A stretch of DNA of 64,000 nucleotides from Ruixingdingia sedimenti (lineage in GTDB: Bacteria > Pseudomonadota > Alphaproteobacteria > Rhodobacterales > Rhodobacteraceae), in NCBI RefSeq assembly GCF_031432425.1, contig NZ_JAVKPH010000001.1, forward strand, positions 186,001 through 250,000, written 5' to 3'. Shown in pieces: positions 12,039 to 19,353 of the stretch. The translations under genes were made by a program, and so were the position numbers. Below the pieces are notes generated by a model. It had not been told where the DNA came from. It was given only the letters and a program-made list of their open reading frames with translations, and made no database searches. Within the stretch, counting starts at the first letter, position 1. Every line of letters begins with the position of its first letter.

Positions 12039-12123
12039 CCGTACCCCCCGGATACCGGAATTTCGCCCGCCAAACCCCCGGCCGACATTGATTCCTTCCC
12101 GCACAGGCCGTAGGTCTGAGGAT

Positions 12124-12585
12124 ATGATCACGCAGAAGATGAAATACGCCCTCAAGGCGCTTCTGGTTCTGGCCGACGAGGCCGGGAAGGAAGCGCCGGA
12201 GCCGCTGACGATCGAAGAGATCGCCCGCCGCTCCGGCACGCCCAAGCGGTTTCTGGAACATATCCTGCTGGAAATCCGCAACGCCGGCGTCATCGCCTCC
12301 ACCCGGGGGCGGTCGGGCGGCTACAGCCTGATCAAGAAACCGTCCGACGTGTCGATTTCGGAACTGCTGCGCCTGATCGACGGGCCCATCGCCCCCCTGC
12401 CCTGCCTGTCGCGGCGCGCCTATCAGCGGTGCGAGGACTGCACGGACGAGGCCACCTGCCGCATCCGCAAGGTCTTTGCCGAGGTGTTCTGGTCCTACCT
12501 GCTGATCATCGAATCGCTCACGCTCGAAGACATGCTGCGCCAGGGTGTGCCGCCGATGCTGGCCGATACACCGGCAATCACCTGA
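12124..12585 (+). CDS. Rrf2 family transcriptional regulator with a four-cysteine motif
   Basis: DNA-binding regulator of 153 residues. The winged helix (EEIARRSGTPKRFLEHILLE, 31-50, then the wing GGYSLIKKP) is canonical Rrf2. Cysteines 94, 103, 106 and 112 form C-x8-C-x2-C-x5-C, placed where IscR and NsrR carry their Fe-S ligands, so a metal or Fe-S cofactor is possible but not shown. It lies just upstream of the sulfate-uptake operon in the same direction, and CymR of Firmicutes is a precedent for Rrf2 control of sulfur supply. An inverted repeat and a promoter-like pair lie between it and the next gene. Confidence 0.9.
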   Translation: MITQKMKYALKALLVLADEAGKEAPEPLTIEEIARRSGTPKRFLEHILLEIRNAGVIASTRGRSGGYSLIKKPSDVSISELLRLIDGPIAPLPCLSRRAYQRCEDCTDEATCRIRKVFAEVFWSYLLIIESLTLEDMLRQGVPPMLADTPAIT

Positions 12586-12633
12586 CATCCTTATACATTT
12601 CCTGACCACCCCGCCGGCCCCGCCGCGCGGGGC

Positions 12634-12711
12634 GGAGAAAATCCTTCTCCAATCACGACAAAATTAGACGTTTTAATTCCGTTGATAAACACGACTTCTC
12701 CGGTAGATATT
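12634..12711 (+). promoter_or_regulatory. Candidate promoter and operators of the sulfate-uptake operon
   Basis: The 174-nt gap after the Rrf2 gene has three signals in order. GGAGAA-5 nt-TTCTCC (12634-12650) is a perfect inverted repeat. AATTA-7 nt-TAATT (12662-12678) is a second one. TTGATA (12682-12687), 18 nt, GATATT (12706-12711) is a plausible -35/-10 pair, with the ATG of the first small gene about 49 nt further on. The AT-richness contrasts with the surroundings. The repeats are natural candidates for Rrf2 binding. Confidence 0.45.
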
Positions 12712-12759
12712 AAACCCATGGCAGACGGACCTGCCGCCCCGCACCGAAGGAGCATCGAG

Positions 12760-12999
12760 ATGATCGCCGTGACCCCCGCCGCCCTGACCGGAACGCCCGT
12801 GACCATGGATGCCCGCTGCGCGATGTTCATGGTCTCGCTCATCGACCGCCGCACCGGGGCGACCCACCGCGTGAACGGCGCCCCCCTGCGCCTGTTCAGC
12901 GCCGACCCCGAGGCGACCGCCGGCGCGCTGCTGCGCAACCGCGACCCCCGGCACTGGGAAACCCGCGTCGCCCGCCTGCATTCCGGGGGCGTGCAATGA
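12760..12999 (+). CDS. Small hypothetical protein at the head of the sulfate operon (79 aa)
   Basis: I do not recognise a family. The protein is 79 residues, starts MIAVTPAALTG after a strong GAAGGAG ribosome site, has a single Cys (20), no signal peptide and no membrane helix. Its middle (FMVSLIDRRTGATHRVNGAP) looks like a compact beta-rich domain. Its TGA overlaps an ATG at 12996 (ATGA), indicating coupling to the next reading frame. Its place as first gene of the sulfate-uptake operon suggests a sulfur-related or regulatory role; this is inference from context only. Confidence 0.6.
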   Translation: MIAVTPAALTGTPVTMDARCAMFMVSLIDRRTGATHRVNGAPLRLFSADPEATAGALLRNRDPRHWETRVARLHSGGVQ

Positions 13000-13157
13000 C
13001 CGCCCTCCGCCACACCGCATTCCATTCGAGGACCATCCCCATGCTGACCACCATCACCATCGCCGGCCGCGTGCTGGCCCAGGGCGACAAGGTGCAGGAC
13101 CACGCCGACGGCCGCGTCACCATCTCGACCGGCCTGCAACGCCTGACCGGCTGGCCC
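12996..13157 (+). other. In-frame upstream extension of the sulfate-binding protein gene
   Basis: The reading frame of the binding protein is open upstream for 54 codons. It can begin at the ATG coupled to the previous stop (12996) or at ATG 13041, which has CGAGGA upstream and reads MLTTITIAGRVLAQG, then DGRVTISTGLQ and LTGWPV, just before the signal peptide. The composition looks coding rather than random. It may be a leader peptide, a small gene fused in frame, or a real N-terminal extension. A signal peptide starting at residue 40 or 55 would be odd for an exported protein. Confidence 0.45.
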
Positions 13158-14156
13158 GTGACGCGGTTCCTGCGCAACAGCCTGCCGGCCTTCCTGCTGG
13201 CCTTCGGCGTGCTGACGGCCCCCGCGGGGGCAGAGGCGCAGCAACTGCTGAACGTCAGCTATGACCCGACGCGCGAGCTGTACCGCGACATCAACGCCGC
13301 CTTCGCGAAACACTGGGAAGGGCTCGGCAACCCCGCGCCGCAGATCGAAACCTCGCACGGCGGTTCCGGCAGTCAGGCGCGGGCGGTGGTCGACGGGCTG
13401 AACGCGCAGGTGGTGACGCTGGCGCTCGCCTCCGACATCGACCGGATCGCGCAATCGGGCAAGATCCCGGCCGACTGGCAGGCGCGCCTGCCCCACAACT
13501 CCTCGCCCTACACCTCGACCATCGTGTTCCTGGTGCGCGAGGGAAACCCCAAGAACCTGACCGACTGGGGCGACCTTGTGCAGGCGGGGGTGGAGGTCAT
13601 CACCCCCAACCCCAAGACGAGCGGGGCGGCACGGTGGAGCTATCTGGCCGCCTGGGCCTGGGCCGAAAAGAACGGGCAGGATCCGAAGGACTTCGTGGGC
13701 AAGCTCTACAAGAACGTCCCCGTGCTGGATTCCGGCGCGCGCGGATCGACCACGACCTTCGCGCAGCGGGGCATCGGCGATGTGCTGCTGGCCTGGGAAA
13801 ACGAGGCCTATCTGGCGCTGAAGGAACTGGGCGAGGATGAATTCGACATCGTGGTGCCCTCGCTGTCGATCCTCGCGGAACCGCCGGTGACGCTGGTGGA
13901 CGCCAACCTGACGGACGAGGCGACCAGGACGCTCGCCGCCGCCTATCTCGACTACCTCTATTCGCCCGAGGGGCAGGCGCTGGCCTTCAAGCACTTCTAC
14001 CGCGCCTGGGACAAATCCGCCGCGGCGCCCGAGGATGTGGCGCGCTTCCCGGAACTGGAGCTGGTCGACATCGCCCATTTCGGCGGATGGGCCAAGGCGC
14101 AGCCCGAACATTTCGGCGACGGCGGCGTGTTCGACCAGATCTATACCGCGAAATGA
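13158..14156 (+). CDS. sbp: Sulfate/thiosulfate ABC transporter, periplasmic binding protein
   Basis: Periplasmic receptor that captures sulfate and delivers it to CysTW. From the GTG at 13158 the product is 332 residues with a good signal peptide (positive MTRFLRNS, hydrophobic core, cleavage after APAGAEA). The mature part starts QQLLNVSYDPTRELYRD and has SHGGSGSQARAVVDG, LVREGNPKN and NPKTSGAARW, all typical of Sbp/CysP. The GTG start gives the usual family length, but the frame continues upstream without a stop. cysT, cysW and cysA follow in the same operon. Confidence 0.85.
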   Translation: MTRFLRNSLPAFLLAFGVLTAPAGAEAQQLLNVSYDPTRELYRDINAAFAKHWEGLGNPAPQIETSHGGSGSQARAVVDGLNAQVVTLALASDIDRIAQSGKIPADWQARLPHNSSPYTSTIVFLVREGNPKNLTDWGDLVQAGVEVITPNPKTSGAARWSYLAAWAWAEKNGQDPKDFVGKLYKNVPVLDSGARGSTTTFAQRGIGDVLLAWENEAYLALKELGEDEFDIVVPSLSILAEPPVTLVDANLTDEATRTLAAAYLDYLYSPEGQALAFKHFYRAWDKSAAAPEDVARFPELELVDIAHFGGWAKAQPEHFGDGGVFDQIYTAK

Positions 14157-14165
14157 GGTGACGGG

Positions 14166-15002
14166 ATGGCACGCCCCCTCATCCACCGATCGCCGATGCC
14201 GGGGCTTTCCCTCAGTCTCGGCATCACGGTGACGATGCTGAGCCTGGTGGTCCTGTTGCCGATCGGCGCCCTTCTTCTGAGGGGCGCCACTTTCGGCATC
14301 GAGAACGTCTGGGATACGATCAACCGCGAACGGGTGTGGCGGGCGCTGTTCCTGTCGTTCCGCCTGTCGCTCATCGCCGCGCTGTTCAATCTGGTGTTCG
14401 GGGTGATCCTTGCCTGGGTTCTGGTGCGCTACCGCTTTCCGGGGCGGCGGCTTCTGGATGCGGCGGTGGACCTGCCCTTCGCGCTGCCCACCGCGGTGGC
14501 CGGTATCGCGCTGACCGCGCTTTACGCACCCAACGGGGTGTTCGGGTCGCTGGCGAAAGGGATCGGCTGGAAGATCGCCTATACCCAATGGGGGATCTTC
14601 ATCGCGCTGGTCTTCGTGGGCCTGCCCTTCGTCGCCCGCACTGTCCAGCCCGTGGTCGAGGAAATCGAGCGCGAGGTCGAGGAGGCATCCGCCACCCTCG
14701 GCGCCGGGCGGTTCTACACCATCCGCCGGGTGATCTGGCCCATGCTGCTGCCTGCCGCACTGACGGGCTTTGCGCTCGCGCTGGCCCGCGCGGTGGGCGA
14801 ATACGGCTCGGTCATCTTCATCGCCGGCAACATCCCGCTGGTGACGGAAATCGCCCCCCTGCTGATCGTGATCCAGCTGGAGGAGTTCAACAACGACACG
14901 GCCGCCTCCATCGGCATCGCCATGCTGCTGATTTCCTTCGCGATGCTGCTGGTCATCAACCTCATCCAGATCTGGAGCCGGCGGAGGATCGGACATGTCT
15001 GA
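14166..15002 (+). CDS. cysT: Sulfate ABC transporter permease CysT (CysU)
   Basis: Inner-membrane subunit of the sulfate importer, 278 residues with about six hydrophobic helices. The cytoplasmic EAA loop that docks with the ATPase is EEASATLGAG at about 172-181. FALPTAVAGIALTALYAPNG is characteristic of CysT. It starts 9 nt after the binding-protein stop, preceded by GAGGTGACGGG, and overlaps cysW by 8 nt, so translation is coupled. Confidence 0.95.
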   Translation: MARPLIHRSPMPGLSLSLGITVTMLSLVVLLPIGALLLRGATFGIENVWDTINRERVWRALFLSFRLSLIAALFNLVFGVILAWVLVRYRFPGRRLLDAAVDLPFALPTAVAGIALTALYAPNGVFGSLAKGIGWKIAYTQWGIFIALVFVGLPFVARTVQPVVEEIEREVEEASATLGAGRFYTIRRVIWPMLLPAALTGFALALARAVGEYGSVIFIAGNIPLVTEIAPLLIVIQLEEFNNDTAASIGIAMLLISFAMLLVINLIQIWSRRRIGHV

Positions 15003-15873
15003 CACAACCCTTGCTGCCGCCCCTGCCCGGCGCCACCGCCCGGTGACGACCGAAACCCCGCTGGCGCGGTGGGCGCTGATCCTGCTGGCGGGGGGCGGGC
15101 TGGCCCTGCTGGTCTTTGCCCCCCTCGCCGCGGTCTTTGCCGAGGCGCTGGCCAAGGGCGTCACCGCTGCGGTGGAATCGCTTGCCAACCGCGACGCGCG
15201 CGCGGCGATCCGGCTGACGCTGACCATCGCCGCGATTTCCGTCCCGCTCAACGCCGCCTTCGGCATCGCCGCCGCCTGGCTGATCACCAAGTTCGACTTC
15301 CGCGGCAAGGCCTTCCTCATCACGCTGATCGACCTGCCGTTTTCCGTCAGCCCGGTGGTGGCGGGGCTCTGCATCGTGCTGATGTTCGGGGCCAATTCGC
15401 TGATCGGCGGCTGGCTGGTGGCGCAGGGCTATCCCATCGTCTTCGCCCTGCCGGGGATCGTGCTGGCCACGGTCTTCGTCACCTTCCCCTTCGTCGCGCG
15501 CGAACTGATCCCGGTGATGATCGAACAGGGCCGGGCCGAGGAAGAAGCCGCACTGACCCTCGGCGCCAGCGGCTGGCGGGTGTTCCGCACGGTGACGCTG
15601 CCCAACATCCGGTGGGCGCTGCTCTATGGCGTGCTGCTGTGCAACGCGCGCGCGATGGGCGAATTCGGCGCGGTCGCCGTGGTTTCGGGCAAGATCCGGG
15701 GCCAGACCGCGACCATGCCGATCACCATCGAGATGCTTTACAACGAATATCTCTCGGTCGCGGCGTTCAGTCTGGCGGCGGTGCTCACGCTGCTGGCGCT
15801 GGTCACGCTGCTGCTCAAGACCACGCTGGAAATCCGCCATGCCGATGCCCTCGCCGCGGCGCACCGCCATTAG
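14995..15873 (+). CDS. cysW: Sulfate ABC transporter permease CysW
   Basis: Second inner-membrane subunit of the sulfate importer, 292 residues, about six helices. The EAA loop is AEEEAALTLGASG at about 181-193. DLPFSVSPVVAGLCIVLMFG and the LNAAFGIAAAWLITKF helix are typical of CysW. The start overlaps the end of cysT; cysA begins 10 nt downstream after GGAGG. Confidence 0.95.
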   Translation: MSDTTLAAAPARRHRPVTTETPLARWALILLAGGGLALLVFAPLAAVFAEALAKGVTAAVESLANRDARAAIRLTLTIAAISVPLNAAFGIAAAWLITKFDFRGKAFLITLIDLPFSVSPVVAGLCIVLMFGANSLIGGWLVAQGYPIVFALPGIVLATVFVTFPFVARELIPVMIEQGRAEEEAALTLGASGWRVFRTVTLPNIRWALLYGVLLCNARAMGEFGAVAVVSGKIRGQTATMPITIEMLYNEYLSVAAFSLAAVLTLLALVTLLLKTTLEIRHADALAAAHRH

Positions 15874-15883
15874 GAGGCCCCCG

Positions 15884-16603
15884 ATGCATATCGAGATCGA
15901 CGAAATCGCCAAGACCTTCGGGACGACCGCCGCGCTCCATCCCGTCTCGCTCGCCATTCCCTCGGGGGCGCTGGTGGCGCTGCTCGGCCCCTCGGGGTCG
16001 GGCAAGACAACGCTTCTGCGCATCCTCGGCGGGCTCGAATACCCGACCACGGGGCGGGTGCTGTTCGACGGGCAGGATGCGGCCGGGCTCACGGTGCAGG
16101 AACGCCGCGCGGGCTTCGTGTTCCAGTCCTATGCGCTCTTCCGGCACATGACGGTGGCGGAAAACATCGCCTACGGCCTGCGCGCCCGCCCCCGCGCGAC
16201 CCGCCCGCCGCGGGCGGAAATCGCGCGGCGCGTGGCGCGGCTGCTGGAACTGATCCAGCTGCCCGACATCGGCGCGCGCTATCCCGGCCAGCTGTCGGGC
16301 GGCCAGCGCCAGCGCGTCGCGCTGGCCCGCGCGCTGGCCATCGAGCCCAGGATGCTGCTTTTGGACGAACCCTTCGGCGCGCTCGACGCCAAGGTGCGCA
16401 AGGAACTGCGTCAGGGCCTGCGGGACATCCATGACGAGACCGGCCTGACCACCGTCTTCGTCACCCACGACCAGGACGAGGCGATGGAACTGGCCGATCT
16501 GGTGGTGGTCATGTCGATGGGCCGGATCGAACAGATCGGCAAGCCCCAGGACATCCGCGCCCGCCCGGCCACGCCCTTCGTGCGCGATTTCATCACCGCC
16601 TGA
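15884..16603 (+). CDS. cysA: Sulfate ABC transporter ATPase CysA, short form
   Basis: ATP-hydrolysing subunit of the sulfate importer. The 239 residues hold a complete nucleotide-binding domain: Walker A GPSGSGKTT at 35-43, Q-loop FQSYALF, signature LSGGQRQRVALARALA near 137-152, Walker B LLLDEPFGALD near 158-168, and H-loop FVTHDQDEAM. It stops right after PATPFVRDFITA. The C-terminal TOBE-like regulatory domain of typical CysA (about 350 residues) is absent, and a strong terminator follows 8 nt later. The start ATG has GGAGG upstream. Confidence 0.93.
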   Translation: MHIEIDEIAKTFGTTAALHPVSLAIPSGALVALLGPSGSGKTTLLRILGGLEYPTTGRVLFDGQDAAGLTVQERRAGFVFQSYALFRHMTVAENIAYGLRARPRATRPPRAEIARRVARLLELIQLPDIGARYPGQLSGGQRQRVALARALAIEPRMLLLDEPFGALDAKVRKELRQGLRDIHDETGLTTVFVTHDQDEAMELADLVVVMSMGRIEQIGKPQDIRARPATPFVRDFITA

Positions 16604-16611
16604 AACGGCAA

Positions 16612-16636
16612 CGCGCCCGGCGGCAGACCGGGCGCG
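16612..16636 (+). terminator. Terminator hairpin of the sulfate operon
   Basis: Perfect 9-bp stem CGCGCCCGG (16612-16620) and CCGGGCGCG (16628-16636) with a 7-nt loop, starting 8 nt after the cysA stop and followed by a T-rich CTGTGTCTTGTG stretch. Confidence 0.7.
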
Positions 16637-16659
16637 CTGTGTCTTGTGTGCCTGTCGGC

Positions 16660-16732
16660 GCCGGGGGCCAGCCCCGCGCCGGCTGGTTCTCGAACCAGTG
16701 GCGCACCAGCCGGCGCGGGGCTGGCCCCCGGC
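16660..16732. repeat. Perfect 28-bp inverted repeat, copy 1 of a dispersed palindromic element
   Basis: Arms 16660-16687 and 16705-16732 are perfect complements, separated by 17 nt. Inside lies a second palindrome CTGGTTC-TC-GAACCAG that competes with the long stem. A related element at 21121-21171 shares TGGTGCGCCACTGGTTC, then GGGGCTGGCCCCCGGC after 16-17 nt, in the same layout on the opposite strand. It sits between the convergent cysA and thiolase genes. Confidence 0.8.
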
Positions 16733-16769
16733 ACCGCCCTGTCCACCCGCACCGCCGGGTGAAAAAGGC

Positions 16770-17942
16770 TCAGGACACCTTTTCCAGGATCGAGCAGTAG
16801 TTCGCCACCGCCGTCCCGCCCATGTTGAACACGCCCGCCAGCTTGACATCGGGCAGCTGCAGATCGCCGGCCGAACCGTCCGCCTGCATCGCCGCCATGA
16901 TATGCATGGACACGCCCGTCGCGCCGATCGGATGCCCCTTGGACTTGAGCCCGCCCGACACGTTCACCGGCAGCCTGCCGTCCTTGCGCGTGATCCCCTC
17001 GCGCACGACCTTGTAGCCTTCGCCCGGCGCGGCAAGGCCCATCGCCTCGTATTCGATCAGTTCGGCGATGGTGAAGCAGTCATGCGTTTCCACCAGCGAC
17101 AGGTCATCGAGCGTCACCCCCGCCTGCGCCAGCGCCCCGGCCCAGGCCCGGCGCGCGCCGTCGAAGGCCAGCGGGTCGGCCCGGCGCGACATCGCCATGA
17201 TGTCGTTCACATGGTGCCGCGCGCGGAAGGCGATGGCGCGGTTCAGGCTGGCCGCCGTTTCAGCATCCGCCAGCACGATCGCCGCCGCCCCGTCCGACAC
17301 CAGCGAACAATCCGTGCGCCGCAGCGGCCCCGCGACATAGGGGTTCTTGTCGGACACGGTGTTGCAGAAATCGAAGTCGAAATCCTTGCGCATATGGGCA
17401 TAGGGGTTCAGCAGCCCGTTCGCATGGTTCTTGGCCGCGATCATCGCCAGTTCCGCCGAACGGTCGCCATACCGCTGGAAATAGGCCTGCGCGATGCGCC
17501 CGAAAATGCCGGCGAAGCCGCCCGCCACGCCCGCCTCTTCCTTGTGATAGCTGGCGCCCAGAAGGATGTCGCCGGTCTGTTGCGTGCTGACGGCGGTCAT
17601 CTTTTCCGCCCCCACCACCAGCGCGATCCGGCCGCGGCCCGAGGCGATGTAGTCCATCGCCGTATAGATCGCGGCAGACCCGGTGGAGCAGGCGTTTTCC
17701 ACCCGCATCGCGGGTTTGAAGGCCAGCGCCTCGTTGGTCATGCCCACCAGCCCGGCCTGGAAATCCTGCGGCGAAAAGCCGTTGTTCATCACGCCGACGA
17801 AGATGGCGTCGACATCGGCGGCGCCGACCCCGGCGTGTTCCAGCGCCTGGTCCACGACCTGCCCCATCAGCGCCTCGGTATCCGGGGCCTCGGACTTGCC
17901 GAATTTCGAATGCGCCCAACCGACGATCTGCGCGTTGTTCAT
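16770..17942 (-). CDS. Thiolase family protein (SCP-x/acetyl-CoA acetyltransferase type)
   Basis: Thiolase-fold enzyme of 390 residues, expected to cleave 3-oxoacyl-CoA or carry out the reverse condensation. The nucleophile Cys85 is present (VENACSTGSAA) and His337 lies in KGHPIGATG. The second catalytic Cys of classical thiolases is replaced by the NMGGTAV segment, as in SCP2/SCP-x thiolases. It starts at ATG 17942 with GGAGAACC upstream, 26 nt after the P450 stop, so it is probably cotranscribed with it. It has no adjacent DUF35 partner, unlike the thiolase at 48704. Confidence 0.85.
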   Translation of the reverse strand: MNNAQIVGWAHSKFGKSEAPDTEALMGQVVDQALEHAGVGAADVDAIFVGVMNNGFSPQDFQAGLVGMTNEALAFKPAMRVENACSTGSAAIYTAMDYIASGRGRIALVVGAEKMTAVSTQQTGDILLGASYHKEEAGVAGGFAGIFGRIAQAYFQRYGDRSAELAMIAAKNHANGLLNPYAHMRKDFDFDFCNTVSDKNPYVAGPLRRTDCSLVSDGAAAIVLADAETAASLNRAIAFRARHHVNDIMAMSRRADPLAFDGARRAWAGALAQAGVTLDDLSLVETHDCFTIAELIEYEAMGLAAPGEGYKVVREGITRKDGRLPVNVSGGLKSKGHPIGATGVSMHIMAAMQADGSAGDLQLPDVKLAGVFNMGGTAVANYCSILEKVS

Positions 17943-17968
17943 GAGGTTCTCCAGTTTCCGAAAAGGGG

Positions 17969-19192
17969 TCAGCGCGGCGTCACCTTGAGCGGCAGCACGT
18001 CGAGCGTGTGCAGCTGGTTGACCGCGCGATAGCGCATCTCGCCGTCCAGTTCGATGGCCGAAATCCGCTGCGACAGCGCGCGCAGGATGCATTCGGCCTC
18101 CAGCCGGGCGATCATCTGGCCGATGCAGGTGTGGCTGCCATGGCCGAAGGCGACATGGATGCCGGTCACGTCGCGGGTGATGTCGAATTTCTCCGGGTCC
18201 TTCCAGAACCGCGGGTCACGGTTCGCCGCGCCGGAAAAGGTGCCGATCTTGGTATCGGCGTCGAGGCGATAGCCCGAAAGTTCGGTCTCGCGCGTGGTGG
18301 TGCGGAAGTTGACGTAAGAGGGCGATTCATGCCGGATCGCCTCTTCGAACGTGTTCTTGGCCAGCGCCGCATTGTCGCGCAGCAGCGCGAACTGGTCGGG
18401 GTTGCGCGCCAGCTGGTTCAGCGCGAAACCGATCCCCGCCACCGTGGTGTCGACCCCGCCGCGCACGAAGGCGCGCATGATGTTGGACCCCACGCCCGGA
18501 TCGAACTCGCCCCGCGCCTCGGCGTCCAGCACCATCTCGCCGATGGAGCCCGGGCGCATCGACTCGCGCTTGATGCTGTTTTCGTACCATTCCAGATAGG
18601 GCTGCGCGCGTTCCACCGCCCGGCGGTGCTTTTCGTTGTAGGGCCCGGCCTGGTTGAAGCCCATCTCGCCGATGGTCAGCGCCTCGACGCGCGGCAGTTC
18701 GACCCCCACGGCCTCGGGAAAGACCTTGAGCACATAGGCTTCGGCCAGATCCTCCACCCCGTCGAAACGGCCCCGTTCGACCAGTTCGTCGGCCAGCCGC
18801 GCGGCCTCGACCTCGAAATGGTCGCGCCAGCGGCGGATGGTGATGGGCGAGAGGTACTTGGTCAGCGTGCCGCGGATCGCGGTATGGCTCGGCGGGTCGT
18901 TTTCCAGCAGCCGGTTGGGGATGCGGAAGGCGCCGGGCTTGCGGATGTCGGCGATGCCGATCCCGGCAGAGGCCATGAAGCGGTCGTGATCGTTGAAGAT
19001 CTGCTTCGATTCCTCGTAGCGGCCCGAGGCATAGACCCCGTATTTCGACAGCCGCACCACCGGCCCCGCCTCGCGCATCAGGTCGAAGAACGGATAGGGG
19101 TTCAGGACAACCTCGTCCGCATAGGGGTCGATGTCGATTTCCGGCGGTTCGAGCAGGTCGTCGCGGGCGCGGGCAGTGGCTGGGCTGGTCAT
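17969..19192 (-). CDS. Cytochrome P450 monooxygenase, CYP199-like (first)
   Basis: Soluble class I-type bacterial P450 of 407 residues. Haem ligand Cys356 is in FGHGSHTCIG, the K-helix ExxR is EEAIRHESP, and the I-helix oxygen-binding motif GGVDTTVAG keeps the Asp-Thr pair. The N-terminal third (NPYPFFDLMREAGPVV, ENDPPSHTAIRG) and the end resemble CYP199A enzymes, known for demethylating or hydroxylating para-substituted benzoates; that is family-level resemblance, not proof. ATG 19192 has GGAGG upstream. It is divergent from the flavoprotein at 19354 and leads into the thiolase. No ferredoxin or ferredoxin reductase gene is nearby. Confidence 0.93.
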   Translation of the reverse strand: MTSPATARARDDLLEPPEIDIDPYADEVVLNPYPFFDLMREAGPVVRLSKYGVYASGRYEESKQIFNDHDRFMASAGIGIADIRKPGAFRIPNRLLENDPPSHTAIRGTLTKYLSPITIRRWRDHFEVEAARLADELVERGRFDGVEDLAEAYVLKVFPEAVGVELPRVEALTIGEMGFNQAGPYNEKHRRAVERAQPYLEWYENSIKRESMRPGSIGEMVLDAEARGEFDPGVGSNIMRAFVRGGVDTTVAGIGFALNQLARNPDQFALLRDNAALAKNTFEEAIRHESPSYVNFRTTTRETELSGYRLDADTKIGTFSGAANRDPRFWKDPEKFDITRDVTGIHVAFGHGSHTCIGQMIARLEAECILRALSQRISAIELDGEMRYRAVNQLHTLDVLPLKVTPR

Positions 19193-19353
19193 GACATCCT
19201 CCGGGGTTCGGCCGGTTCGCGGATGCACCTTGCACCTGCCCGCCCCCGCGCGCAGTCCCCATGGCAGGGGGCTTTGGCCCGCCGCGCCATCCCTTATGAA
19301 AAGCGCGTCGGCGCGCCCCCGGGGGCGTCATTGTGCATCTGGAGGACGGGTCC

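Noticed and set aside
12591..15395. Long minus-strand open frame across the sulfate operon
   Set aside because: No protein family features, low-complexity composition, and it is opposite well-defined sbp and cysTW genes.
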